Positions 1 through 8,814 of a stretch of DNA of 64,000 nucleotides are shown here, piece by piece. Made by a program: the position numbers and the translations under genes. Origin of the DNA: Taibaiella sp. (GTDB lineage Bacteria; Bacteroidota; Bacteroidia; Chitinophagales; Chitinophagaceae); NCBI GenBank assembly GCA_019739295.1, contig JAHHDV010000029.1:32881-96880 (forward strand), in the 5' to 3' direction. Positions within the stretch are counted from its first letter, which is position 1, and each line of letters opens with the position of its first letter. The notes beneath the pieces are model-generated. The model did not search any database and had not been told where the DNA came from. It saw only the letters and a program-made list of their open reading frames with translations.

Positions 1-450
1 GATGGTCTTATTATTGATATTGGTAGAAGCACCGGTCCTGTTGCTGTTCATGACCGGGTCCAGGGTCCCGAATACAACCACACCCTCCAGTTCTTCTCTG
101 GCAGAAATCCCGGCAAGGTTCATATTAAGACTATAAGTCTCCCCCAGTACCAGGTAGATCTGGTTCTCCGGGTGGGAGACATATCCATCACCTTCTATCT
201 GTACTGAATACGGGCCGCCTGTCCTGAGCCCGTCAACATAAAAATAACCTTTCTCATTGGTAAACGTATTCATCTCTGAGCCTGAAGGGGTATGTACCAC
301 CTTAACGGAATACCCGACAGCCGGCTCTTTACCATCTGTAGTAATAAATCCATCCATAGAAGATGTGGTCACCTGTGCGTGGATTCCGATTGCCACTCCG
401 GTCATCGCTCCGGCCAGCAATGTAAATTTTTTAAGCATATTCAATTTCAT
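1..450 (-). CDS. TonB-dependent receptor, N-terminal part (cut by window edge)
   Basis: The minus strand opens with ATG at 450 and runs in frame through position 1, giving the first 150 residues of a longer protein. A signal peptide (MKLNMLKKFTLLAGAMTGVA..., ending near HAQ) is followed by a carboxypeptidase-regulatory-like beta-sandwich: residues about 30-110 include NEKGYFYVDGLRTGGPY and a typical end of this domain (LGETYSLNMNLA). The start of a plug-like segment follows (EELEGVVVFG). This order is the SusC/RagA-type and CarboxypepD_reg-TonB receptor layout of Bacteroidota, outer-membrane importers energised by TonB. The plug and barrel lie outside the window, so the ligand cannot be judged. 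It lies downstream of nadA on the same strand, about 220 bp away. Confidence 0.82.
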   Translation of the reverse strand, partial: MKLNMLKKFTLLAGAMTGVAIGIHAQVTTSSMDGFITTDGKEPAVGYSVKVVHTPSGSEMNTFTNEKGYFYVDGLRTGGPYSVQIEGDGYVSHPENQIYLVLGETYSLNMNLAGISAREELEGVVVFGTLDPVMNSNRTGASTNINNKTI

Positions 451-671
451 TTGCTGCAAAATTGAACCTGCTGTGTTACCTCCCTGTTACGGAATCATTC
501 CTTTATGATTAAGAATGGAAGCAGGAGGATCGTTTACGAATTGCGATTGATGACCCCCAGGTATTTTCGTCCTGAATTTCTTGCAGAGGAAGAAAATTGT
601 AAAAGTTGATCGAAGAATCCGATAATGCCTCGACGGGATTTCCCGATAAGCATTAGCGGCTGACGGACTTA

Positions 672-1679
672 TTATAACCCCAGTTGTTCACTCAGCTCCA
701 GCATCCTGTCTATAGGTTTCTTCGCCGCCTTCCTGAGATTTTCGTCCATTAAGATTTCCGGGGTCTCATACTTCATGCTCAGGTACAGCTTTTCTAAAGT
801 ATTCAGCTTCATATGCGGGCAGTCATTGCAAGCGCAGTTACTCTCAGGAGGGGCCGGGATCAAGGTCTTACCGGGTGCATTCTTCTGCATCTGATGCAGG
901 ATACCTGTCTCCGTAGCTACGATGAATGTATCTGCAGTATCCTGTTCTACGAATTTCAATAACTGTGTGGTGCTACCTATAAAATCTGCCAGCTTCAGCA
1001 ATGATTCCTCGCATTCGGGATGAGCGATGATCTTAGCTGTCGGATTCTGCTCCCGGAGCCGGACTATTTTTTCAACAGAAAAGATCTCATGGACCATACA
1101 GGCTCCGTTCCAAAGCACCAGGTCCCTGCCGGTGGTCTTGCTGATGTATGCACCCAGATTTTTATCCGGGGCGAAGATGATCTTCTGATCTTTCGGAAGG
1201 CTGTCCACAATCAATTTTGCATTGCTCGAAGTACAGATAATATCGCTCAATGCTTTAATCCCTGCACTGCAATTGATATAGGAGATCACGATATGATCAG
1301 GATGTGCCGCCTTGAATTTGGCAAACTGATCCGGGGGACAGCTATCGCTCAGCGAACACCCGGCGTTCAGGTCCGGCAGCAAAACTTTCTTATCCGGGTT
1401 CAGGATTTTAGCGGTTTCAGCCATAAAATGTACCCCGGCGAAAACGATGATATCCGCCTCCGTTTTGGCAGCCTGCTGCGCCAGCCCCAGACTGTCTCCG
1501 ATATAATCAGCCACATCCTGTATCTCGGACTCCTGATAATAGTGAGCCAGGAGGATGGCGTTTTTTTCCTTCTTTAATTTCTCTATTTCTTCAAATAGAT
1601 CCAAAGCCGGATCTATAGGGTAATCCATATATCCACGCTTCTGCACTAACTGCTTTGCTTCTTCTAATGACACTGACAT
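672..1679 (-). CDS. nadA: quinolinate synthase NadA
   Basis: NadA condenses iminoaspartate with dihydroxyacetone phosphate to make quinolinate, the precursor of NAD, using a [4Fe-4S] cluster. The 335-residue protein has the three cluster cysteines in their usual settings: [19 protein letters not shown] and the [10 protein letters not shown] region. [21 protein letters not shown] near the start is the family substrate motif. I chose ATG 1679 ([11 protein letters not shown]) because the open frame upstream would add 31 residues of unrelated hydrophobic sequence and would cover a good promoter motif. No nadB or nadC lies next to it. The reading frame is intact and the length fits the family. Confidence 0.97.
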   Translation of the reverse strand: MSVSLEEAKQLVQKRGYMDYPIDPALDLFEEIEKLKKEKNAILLAHYYQESEIQDVADYIGDSLGLAQQAAKTEADIIVFAGVHFMAETAKILNPDKKVLLPDLNAGCSLSDSCPPDQFAKFKAAHPDHIVISYINCSAGIKALSDIICTSSNAKLIVDSLPKDQKIIFAPDKNLGAYISKTTGRDLVLWNGACMVHEIFSVEKIVRLREQNPTAKIIAHPECEESLLKLADFIGSTTQLLKFVEQDTADTFIVATETGILHQMQKNAPGKTLIPAPPESNCACNDCPHMKLNTLEKLYLSMKYETPEILMDENLRKAAKKPIDRMLELSEQLGL

Positions 1680-1721
1680 AAGGCTATAATTTCTGATAAA
1701 AGTGAAATGACGCTCTGATGA

Positions 1722-1729
1722 CAAATGTA
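1722..1729 (-). promoter_or_regulatory. predicted -7 element for nadA
   Basis: On the minus strand this reads TACATTTG, an exact match to the Bacteroidota -7 consensus TAnnTTTG, 42 bp before the chosen nadA start. No clear -33 TTTG was found at the right distance, so this is a motif-only call. Confidence 0.42.
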
Positions 1730-2012
1730 ATAAAAAGCAGTATAAAAACTTGTAAAGAAATGGTAAACACATATTTTCAAAACACCTATTAATAACAAGC
1801 CCCGCTGCTGACCGGGAACCAGTCCTTCTTCCCGGTTTCCAGAACCCAGCATTTTTAAAATCCGTACAGGATCCGTAAGGTTTTTTAAATAAAATTTGAC
1901 CGCATCTTCCCGGTACAAAGCCCCGGAATATGAAAATAATACCTTGAAATTTAAATTTTAATCTTATATTAGTACCTTTAAATAAAATTACACCTTGTAT
2001 TGCCGGGATCTT

Positions 2013-3041
2013 ATGAGAAAATATATATTCCTCATTTTCTTGCTGCTAGGATCGTTTATCCCTGGTCATTTATCTGCTCAGGATATTCATTTTAGTCAAT
2101 ATTACAATACCCCGATGCTGCAAAACGCAGCTAATACGGCATTGATGTCCGACCGGGACTTCAGGATAACGAGCATCTACCGCAATCAATGGTCCTCTAT
2201 CCCTGCACCTTTCAAGACTTTTGCAGTAGCCGGAGAATTCCAGACCCTGAGAAATGACCAGTTTACCAACTGGCTCGGTATAGGTTTCTATGGGCTTTCA
2301 GATAAGGCAGGTGATGGCGACCTGTCCATGACCGCTTATGGGATGAATATGGCATATCACCTGATGCTGAGCGAATCCAGTATCCTTTCGGTGGGCATAG
2401 GTGCGAGCTATAATACCCGTTCCATCGATTTTGCAAAGCTCTCTTTCGATGCCCAGTGGGACGGTTTTTCTTTCAATAAATCCCTGCCCAACGGTGAGTC
2501 CAGGACCCTGGAAAAAGCTACCTATACCAATGTTATCGCGGGAATCAACTATTCCTATTTCCCCAGCGAGAACATCTACTTCAAGATCGGGGCGGGAATG
2601 GCTCATATCAACAGGCCGAAGGTGAGTTTGCTGCATGGCTCCGCCAATAAGCTTGGATTCAGGCCCATGCTGACTACAGATGCCATCGTGGTCCTGGACC
2701 GGGGATGGAAAGTCACGCCATCCGCCTATCTTACCTTCATGCAGAAAGCCACCAACATCATTGCCGGAGCTACGATTGCCAAGGATTTCCAGGGCATGGA
2801 TTCTGATCTCCCCGGTTATTTTTATACCGGAGTATACTACAGGTATAAGGAATCTGTAATCGCTTTGATAGGTATAGAATGGAGTGATGTCAGGCTGACG
2901 ATGACCTATGACATCACCACATCCGGCCTCGCCAGAGCGAACAAAGGCAATGGTGCATTTGAGGTATCATTGGTATTTCAGGGGTTCTATGGCAAGTCCG
3001 GCATCCATGGAAAAACTCCCTGGGAATGTCCCAGATTTTAA
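2013..3041 (+). CDS. PorP/SprF-family type IX secretion outer-membrane protein
   Basis: The 342-residue protein has a signal peptide ([17 protein letters not shown], cut near LSAQ). The family start follows: [21 protein letters not shown], then the conserved YRNQW. It ends in CPRF, the typical ending of SprF proteins. Family members are outer-membrane barrels; PorP interacts with the PorK/N ring and motor, and SprF-like paralogues help export particular T9SS cargo such as SprB. In many genomes porP sits directly before porK/gldK. Here the gldKLMN cluster is 50 kb away, so this is more likely a paralogue dedicated to a cargo protein. I start at ATG 2013; an upstream in-frame TTG at 1995 would add six residues before the signal peptide. 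Confidence 0.9.
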   Translation: MRKYIFLIFLLLGSFIPGHLSAQDIHFSQYYNTPMLQNAANTALMSDRDFRITSIYRNQWSSIPAPFKTFAVAGEFQTLRNDQFTNWLGIGFYGLSDKAGDGDLSMTAYGMNMAYHLMLSESSILSVGIGASYNTRSIDFAKLSFDAQWDGFSFNKSLPNGESRTLEKATYTNVIAGINYSYFPSENIYFKIGAGMAHINRPKVSLLHGSANKLGFRPMLTTDAIVVLDRGWKVTPSAYLTFMQKATNIIAGATIAKDFQGMDSDLPGYFYTGVYYRYKESVIALIGIEWSDVRLTMTYDITTSGLARANKGNGAFEVSLVFQGFYGKSGIHGKTPWECPRF

Positions 3042-3111
3042 TTTTTTACTATTATCTTTACACACTATAAAATTAATTATAGAACACAATTAAATTCGAA
3101 ATAGACAGAAT

Positions 3112-3810
3112 ATGGAAAACGAAAAAGCAAAAATTCTCTTGGTAGAGGACGACGCCAATCTGGGACAAGTATTGAAGAATTATTTAGAGCTTCATGACTT
3201 TGTAGTAGAATTAACCCGCGATGGTATCCTGGGGCTGGCGGCTTTTAGAAGAGAAAAATTTGATCTTTGTATTTTAGATGTAATGATGCCCAATATGGAT
3301 GGATTTACACTGGCTGAAGAAATCAGAAACGTGGATCCGGATGTTCCGCTTTTCTTCCTTTCTGCAAGAAATATGAAAGATGACCTGCTGACCGGTTACA
3401 AGCTGGGAGCAGATGATTACATCACCAAGCCTTTTGACTCCGAAGTATTGCTCCACAAGATCAAAGCTGTATTGAAACGCAACCAGGATCTTCAGGACAA
3501 AAATCCATCGCAGATAGAATTTAAAATTGGAAAGTTCAACTTCAATAGCAAATTAAGGATTCTGGAAGCAGAGGGAAAAGAGATCACGCTTTCTCCAAAA
3601 GAAAATGCTTTATTGCAGATGCTCTGCGAATACAAGAATGATTTGCTTCCAAGAGATGTAACCCTGAAGCGCATCTGGGGTTCAGACACTTACTTCAATG
3701 GGAGAAGTATGGATGTGTACATTGCCAAATTAAGAAAATACCTGAGTGAGGATGAGAATGTCAGTATCGTGAATATCCATGGTAATGGCTTCAGGCTGGT
3801 GGCTCCGTAA
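3112..3810 (+). CDS. OmpR-family response regulator (orphan)
   Basis: The 232-residue protein has a receiver domain (about residues 8-118) and a winged-helix DNA-binding domain (about 135-230). Phosphorylation-site residues are present: acidic pair VEDD (12-14), acceptor Asp56 in CILDVMMPNMDG, Ser84 in FFLSAR, and Lys106 in YITKPFD. The C-terminal half has the OmpR/RprY hallmarks SPKENALLQML, SMDVYIAKLRKYL and NIHGNGFRL. No histidine kinase is adjacent, so its partner must be elsewhere. It follows the PorP/SprF-like gene by 70 bp on the same strand and ends in a strong terminator, so the two may be co-transcribed. Confidence 0.94.
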   Translation: MENEKAKILLVEDDANLGQVLKNYLELHDFVVELTRDGILGLAAFRREKFDLCILDVMMPNMDGFTLAEEIRNVDPDVPLFFLSARNMKDDLLTGYKLGADDYITKPFDSEVLLHKIKAVLKRNQDLQDKNPSQIEFKIGKFNFNSKLRILEAEGKEITLSPKENALLQMLCEYKNDLLPRDVTLKRIWGSDTYFNGRSMDVYIAKLRKYLSEDENVSIVNIHGNGFRLVAP

Positions 3811-3828
3811 TCCCGGGACATGTTATTG

Positions 3829-3870
3829 ATACCAAAAATGCAACAGCTTCGGCTGTTGCATTTTTGGTAT
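3829..3870 (+). terminator. terminator after response regulator
   Basis: A perfect 19-bp inverted repeat (3829-3847 with 3852-3870) closes on a TTCG tetraloop. The T-rich 3' arm contains TTTTT, and the matching 5' A-run makes it potentially bidirectional. Confidence 0.85.
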
Positions 3871-4124
3871 GGTTTGTACCCGGGTCAGCCACAACTTTCC
3901 CGGATCAGGCTTTCCTGTTTTGATATGATCAATGCCTTCCTGGTCTGTAAAATGATGATTAAAGGAGGACATACAAGGTTTCTGGGGATAACAGGTCACC
4001 AGGAGGTCCTATTCCCTTATTTCGTCGTTTGTAGTACCGGCTATTATGCATCTGATTTTTGAATATAGGGTGAATATCAATTATCTTGCAGCTTTCTGAG
4101 ATTTCCTACAACAAACCTGAGACC
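3871..4124. other. intergenic region between response regulator and dgt
   Basis: About 250 bp follow the terminator before the dgt ATG. An 80-codon open frame (3820-4062) overlaps the terminator hairpin and has no recognisable features. I see no RNA gene or clear promoter consensus here. Confidence 0.4.
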
Positions 4125-5504
4125 ATGAACTGGGAGCAACTCTTTACTACGCAAAGACAAAAGGAAAGTGTCCATCCGGAGCTGAAAAAAGAACCGGACA
4201 TCCGCAATTCTTTTCAAAGAGACTACGACCGGATCATATTTTCCGGGCCATTCAGAAGAATGCAGGATAAGACACAGGTCTTCCCACTTCCCGGCCCCAT
4301 CTTTGTGCACAACAGATTAACACATAGTATGGAAGTAGCCAGCGTAGGAAGAAGCTTGGCCAGCCTGATAGGCCAAGGGCTATGTGCCCGGCATTCATTT
4401 TCAGGACAGGTGTATACGTTCTACAGTCAGCACTTATCCTGGGTGATCGCTGCAGCCTGCCTGGCACATGATATCGGCAATCCGCCTTTCGGTCACAGTG
4501 GTGAAGATGCTATACGTACTTTCTTCAGGGAGATGCCGGCCAATATTGCTGCATTTATTGAGCAGCATATCAGTGCCGAACAATTAGCCGATTTGCAGCA
4601 TTTCGAGGGAAACAGTATGGCATTCCGTATTTTAGCGCAGGAACAAAGCCTGTACAATGGAGGCTTCAATCTCACATTGACTACTATAGCTTCCATGATC
4701 AAGTATCCGTCATCCTCACTGGAAGGGTTCAGCAAGTCTTCAGGAAGCATCAGCCGGAAAAAATCAGGATATTTCCAATCTGAAAAACCGGTCTTCGAAA
4801 AAATAGCCCGGACTTTTTTCTTACCCTCCATCGAAGGCACAGGCTCAGTATATGCCAGACATCCTTTTGTATTCCTTACAGAAGCGGCAGACGACATCTG
4901 CTACAGGGTGATCGATATGGAAGATGCACACAGGTTGAACATCATCGATAAGCAAACGATATTTGATCTGTTCCTGCCCTTCTTTTCCGGGGAAAAAGAC
5001 CCCGTTTTCGACAGGAAAAAAATAGAACAGAACCTGATGAAAATAACTTCATCCGAAGAACAGGTGGCTTACATCAGGGCTACGTGGATCAACTGGATGG
5101 TACACCATTGTGCCCGGTTCTTTCTGGAAAAGGAAGAGGCCCTCCTGGAAGGCCGGCTGAATCAATCGCTTATCGATTTATTTCCCGGAAGTCTCCTGGA
5201 GCTCCTTCAGGATATCGATCAGTTTTCTTTTCAGAAAATATACCAGTATCCCAGTTCGGTAGAAATAGAACTGGGCGGGTATACGATCCTGGCTGTGCTG
5301 CTGGAGGAACTATTGAAAGCGGTATTCCAGCCCCAGTTACCCAAATCCCAAAAAATATACCGTTTGCTCTCCTGGCAGGAAAGCAGGTTGAACGAAATCC
5401 ATGATACCTATCTTAAAGTGATGTTCATCCTGGATTTTGTAACCGGATGTACGGACTCCTATGCTATGGATCTCTATAAGAAGCTGAGGGCAATAGCTTA
5501 TTAA
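4125..5504 (+). CDS. dgt: deoxyguanosinetriphosphate triphosphohydrolase (HD domain)
   Basis: Dgt hydrolyses dGTP to deoxyguanosine and tripolyphosphate and so adjusts dNTP pools. From ATG 4125 the protein has 459 residues. Family motifs are clear: NSFQRDYDRIIFSGPFRRMQ, KTQVFPL, HNRLTHSMEVASVGR (first HD histidine) and the metal-binding His-Asp in LAHDIGNPPFGHSGEDA, followed by FEGNSMAFRIL. An in-frame TTG at 4086 would add 13 residues; ATG 4125 gives MNWEQLF, like the usual start of Dgt proteins. It stands alone between terminators. Confidence 0.95.
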   Translation: MNWEQLFTTQRQKESVHPELKKEPDIRNSFQRDYDRIIFSGPFRRMQDKTQVFPLPGPIFVHNRLTHSMEVASVGRSLASLIGQGLCARHSFSGQVYTFYSQHLSWVIAAACLAHDIGNPPFGHSGEDAIRTFFREMPANIAAFIEQHISAEQLADLQHFEGNSMAFRILAQEQSLYNGGFNLTLTTIASMIKYPSSSLEGFSKSSGSISRKKSGYFQSEKPVFEKIARTFFLPSIEGTGSVYARHPFVFLTEAADDICYRVIDMEDAHRLNIIDKQTIFDLFLPFFSGEKDPVFDRKKIEQNLMKITSSEEQVAYIRATWINWMVHHCARFFLEKEEALLEGRLNQSLIDLFPGSLLELLQDIDQFSFQKIYQYPSSVEIELGGYTILAVLLEELLKAVFQPQLPKSQKIYRLLSWQESRLNEIHDTYLKVMFILDFVTGCTDSYAMDLYKKLRAIAY

Positions 5505-5555
5505 CGGTCATGTTCTGAAAACAACCGGATAGCATATACCAGCTCGTTATTTTAT

Positions 5556-5590
5556 AAAATCCCGCACCACCTGCAGGATTTTTTTTATCT
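5556..5590 (+). terminator. possible terminator after dgt
   Basis: A 7-bp stem AAAATCC/GGATTTT (5556-5562 with 5576-5582) with a 13-nt loop is followed by a T-run. The stem is short, so this is a moderate call. Confidence 0.45.
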
Positions 5591-5618
5591 TCCATGACAG
5601 AAACCTCTATGGCAGCTG

Positions 5619-7493
5619 ATGAATAAAATACGATCCTCCATTCTTCTTTGCTCTTTATTTGTCCACACTGCCTGGACTCAGATCCCTGATGGTTATTATG
5701 ACAGTACGGAAGGCCTCAGCTCTTTTTACCTGAAGCATCAGTTACACCGGATCATCTCCCGGAATAATATCAGCTGGCATTACGCTGACCTTCCCGGATG
5801 GTATGCACTTACAGACAGGGACTCCTTCTACGAAGCAGATGGTACGCTGATGGACCTGTACTCGGAAAACCCGGATGGTCCGGATCCTTATAACTACACT
5901 TATGAAGAGTTCAGCCTGATATCCGGAGCAGGTGAGGAAGGGCTGGGCTGGAACAGGGAACATATTGTCGCCCAAAGTTTCTTCAACGGCCAGTATCCGA
6001 TGTATTCCGATATGCATTTTGTCGTCCCTGCTGATGCAAGGGTCAACCAGCGCAGGAGCAATTATCCTTTTGCAGAAGTGGGCAGCAGTCCGGCATTTAC
6101 TTCATTGAATGGCAGTAAAGTAGGGCTGAGCGGGACTCCGGGGTATACATTGACCGTATTCGAGCCTATAGACGAGTTCAAGGGAGATATCGCCAGGATG
6201 CTGATGTACGTAGCAGTCCGGTATGAACCCATGATTCCTTACTTCGATACCACCAATTCCCGGAATCCCTTTGAAACCCGGCAAGAGGTAGCACTCAAAC
6301 AATGGCAGACCGATCTGCTGATGAGCTGGCACCTGGCAGACCCGGTTTCGGAACGGGAAGTGATCAGAAACGATAAGGTGTATGCATTACAGGGAAACAG
6401 GAATCCTTTTGTCGATCACCCGGAATGGGCAGAAGCCATATGGGGTTCCGCTACAGATGATGTAGCTCCGCAAAAACCCATATACCTTGCTACCGTATCC
6501 CAGGGTAAGACCTTTATCGAAATAGAGTGGGCGGAAACTTCCGAATCCGACCTGATGGGGTTCGAGATGTACCTCAATGATTCCTTGGCCGGTATTACCA
6601 GGAATCATTTTTTTGCATACACACAATTGGATCCGGGTACTGAGTATGAATTGCGTGTCAGGGCCTATGATGCCGGCTACAATAAGAGCCCTTTCAGCGC
6701 TCCCCTGGTCGTGACTACGACAGCTGAAGATACTTTCTCCAGTGATCTGTATTTTTCCAGGATCATAGAAGGCAGCGGATATAATAAAGCGATCGAGCTG
6801 ACAAACAACACGGGGCATACCGTGGATTTAAGAAATTACTCCATCAGCAAAAGAGAAATCAACGAGTCTACCGGCTCCCTGTACTGGTCCGGCAACGGGT
6901 ACCAGATGTCCGGCTACCTGGCCCATGGCCGGAAAGCCGTTCTGGTTCATCCCTACTGGGCGCTCGACTGCCTGGAATTGACTGAGGCCACTTTTATCAC
7001 AGCCGGTACACCCCTGAGATTCGATGGTAAGACTGCATTGCGCCTGTACAGGGGGGATACCGGTATTGACCTCTTCGGTGCAGCCAGTGACACTACCGCT
7101 TTTGCAGTAGACGCCAGCGTATACCGGAAACCGGAATTCAGGCAGCCGAGTACAAGCTTTGACGAGTCAGAGTGGGAATGGCACGAGCTGGATTATTGTG
7201 TAGACCTCGGCAATGCTGAAGATAGCAGCGTATCGGTTCTTCCTGTAGATCCGGGGACAAAATTCAAATTGTATCCCAATCCTGTAAAAGCTGGGGAACG
7301 GTTATATATTTCAAATTCAGGGGCACTGAAGGTCAATGACATCCGGATTACGGATATGACCGGTAAACTGGTCTTCCACCACCCCTATGATCTTAATGGC
7401 CTGCCTTACATCCAGCTTCCGCAGCTTCGTCCGGGCTGGTATATCCTGTCTTTGGATCAGCATCATTTCCGGATCGTAGTCAGTGAAGAATGA
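5619..7493 (+). CDS. secreted endonuclease I with FnIII, lamin-tail-like and T9SS sorting domains
   Basis: The 624-residue protein has a signal peptide (cut near HTAWTQ). An endonuclease I domain follows (about 22-280), with the catalytic histidine in GWNREHIVAQSFF (His115) and DMHFVVPADARVNQRRSN, both typical of EndA/NucM nucleases that cut DNA and RNA non-specifically. A fibronectin III domain (about 287-370) comes next, then a lamin-tail-like domain (about 375-480, AIELTNNTGHTVDLRNYSI). A type A T9SS sorting domain ends the protein (KLYPNPVKAGERLYIS ... LRPGWYILSL). It is inferred to be exported by the Gld/Por system and released or attached at the surface, where it could degrade extracellular DNA for phosphate or nucleosides. 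Confidence 0.93.
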   Translation: MNKIRSSILLCSLFVHTAWTQIPDGYYDSTEGLSSFYLKHQLHRIISRNNISWHYADLPGWYALTDRDSFYEADGTLMDLYSENPDGPDPYNYTYEEFSLISGAGEEGLGWNREHIVAQSFFNGQYPMYSDMHFVVPADARVNQRRSNYPFAEVGSSPAFTSLNGSKVGLSGTPGYTLTVFEPIDEFKGDIARMLMYVAVRYEPMIPYFDTTNSRNPFETRQEVALKQWQTDLLMSWHLADPVSEREVIRNDKVYALQGNRNPFVDHPEWAEAIWGSATDDVAPQKPIYLATVSQGKTFIEIEWAETSESDLMGFEMYLNDSLAGITRNHFFAYTQLDPGTEYELRVRAYDAGYNKSPFSAPLVVTTTAEDTFSSDLYFSRIIEGSGYNKAIELTNNTGHTVDLRNYSISKREINESTGSLYWSGNGYQMSGYLAHGRKAVLVHPYWALDCLELTEATFITAGTPLRFDGKTALRLYRGDTGIDLFGAASDTTAFAVDASVYRKPEFRQPSTSFDESEWEWHELDYCVDLGNAEDSSVSVLPVDPGTKFKLYPNPVKAGERLYISNSGALKVNDIRITDMTGKLVFHHPYDLNGLPYIQLPQLRPGWYILSLDQHHFRIVVSEE

Positions 7494-7664
7494 AAAGAAT
7501 CCCGATATCAACCGGGCATCCTGTGACCAGGCCAAATAGATTAAAACAATCCCGGTTAGATTTAATGGATAGTTGATGAGAATCACCCCAGAAATCCGAA
7601 GACAACGCTATTAAATACCTACCTTTAAAGCAGCTACAAGATCTTTTTTAAAGTTTTCGTTTCC

Positions 7665-8798
7665 ATGCATATTTCAGATTTTATACAAAAAAGAAAAGTA
7701 CTCCACCAGAACCCTGAATTGTCCGGGATGGAATTTCAGACGCAAGTCTATATACGTCAACTCATAAGCCAGTTCAACCCTTCAGCAATAACAGAGGTCG
7801 GCACTACCGGCCTGTTGATCCGCTACGATGGAAAGCAGGCCGGAAAAACGGTGCTTGTTCGTGCAGAACTGGACGCCTTACCGATTACGGAAATTAATAC
7901 CTTCGACCATAAATCGAAACACGAAGCGATCAGTCATAAATGCGGTCATGACGGCCATATGATCATACTGAGCCGCCTGGCCTGGCTGCTGTCGCAGAAC
8001 CCACCGGATGAAGGAACGGTATACTTACTCTTTCAGCCGGCCGAGGAAAACGGCATGGGCGCGCGTGCCGTGCTGAATGATCCGGCCTTTGAGACCATTC
8101 GCCCGGATGCAGTTCTGGCGCTGCATAATATGCCAGGCTACCCCGAAGGCCTGGTTATCCTGCGTTCCGGTACTTTTACCCCTGCCGTCCGCTCTCCCAT
8201 CATCAGCTTTCATGGTAAAACCAGTCATGCAGCAGAACCGGAGCTGGGGGGAAACCCTGCGGAAGCGATGTCCAGGTTGACGCTGGAAGCCCTTCAGCTC
8301 AGCCAACCTGATACGAGCAGGGACGACTTTTTCTTGGTCACACCGGTCTATACTACCATGGGATCACCCTCCTACGGCGTTTCTGCGGGTTACGGAGAAG
8401 TGCATCTGACTATCCGCAGCTGGGAGAATCAACTTTTAAAAGAGCGGTCGGCCACGATTGAAGCCCTGGCTGAAAAGGCCGGAAAGGATTACGGGATCGA
8501 TGTTAAAACGGACTGGACACAGGAATTTGCGGCAAACAACAACCACCCCGAAATCGTTGAGCTGATCAGGCAAGTGGCCATTCAGCAGGGTCGGCCTGTC
8601 TATGATTTACCCGCTCCGGTGAAATGGGGCGAAGATTTCGGCCTATTCACCGAACATTTTAAAGGTGCCATGTTTGGACTCGGGGCCGGTACAGGCTGCC
8701 CGGCTTTGCATAATCCGGATTACGATTTTCCCGACAACCTGATCGAAGCAGGAAGTGATTTATTTGATCAGATTGCCCGGAATTTTTTAAAGATATAA
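7665..8798 (+). CDS. M20-family metallo-amidohydrolase (N-acyl-amino-acid/hippurate hydrolase type)
   Basis: The 377-residue protein belongs to subfamily M20D (carboxypeptidase Ss1, hippurate and IAA-amino-acid hydrolases). Metal and catalytic residues are visible: Asp70 in RAELDALP, the HKCGHDGHM motif (Cys93, His95, His98), the Glu pair in FQPAEENGMGA (127-128), His154 in LALHNMPGYPEG and a C-terminal ALHNPDYDFPD ligand. GKTSHAAEPELGGNP marks the lid/dimerisation domain. It removes an acyl or aminoacyl group from an amino acid; the substrate cannot be told from sequence. It is cytoplasmic, with no signal peptide. An alanine-racemase-like gene follows after 16 bp, so the two are probably one operon acting on the same amino acid. 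Confidence 0.92.
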   Translation: MHISDFIQKRKVLHQNPELSGMEFQTQVYIRQLISQFNPSAITEVGTTGLLIRYDGKQAGKTVLVRAELDALPITEINTFDHKSKHEAISHKCGHDGHMIILSRLAWLLSQNPPDEGTVYLLFQPAEENGMGARAVLNDPAFETIRPDAVLALHNMPGYPEGLVILRSGTFTPAVRSPIISFHGKTSHAAEPELGGNPAEAMSRLTLEALQLSQPDTSRDDFFLVTPVYTTMGSPSYGVSAGYGEVHLTIRSWENQLLKERSATIEALAEKAGKDYGIDVKTDWTQEFAANNNHPEIVELIRQVAIQQGRPVYDLPAPVKWGEDFGLFTEHFKGAMFGLGAGTGCPALHNPDYDFPDNLIEAGSDLFDQIARNFLKI

Positions 8799-8814
8799 AG
8801 TTAACTGACACCGT

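Noticed and set aside
625..660. Hairpin downstream of nadA as a terminator
   Set aside because: The stem is short and interrupted and no T-run follows on the minus strand.
1664..1918. 84-codon minus-strand ORF upstream of nadA
   Set aside because: It overlaps the nadA start and promoter in another frame and shows no protein features.
3820..4062. 80-codon plus-strand ORF
   Set aside because: It covers the terminator hairpin at 3829-3870 and has no recognisable protein features.
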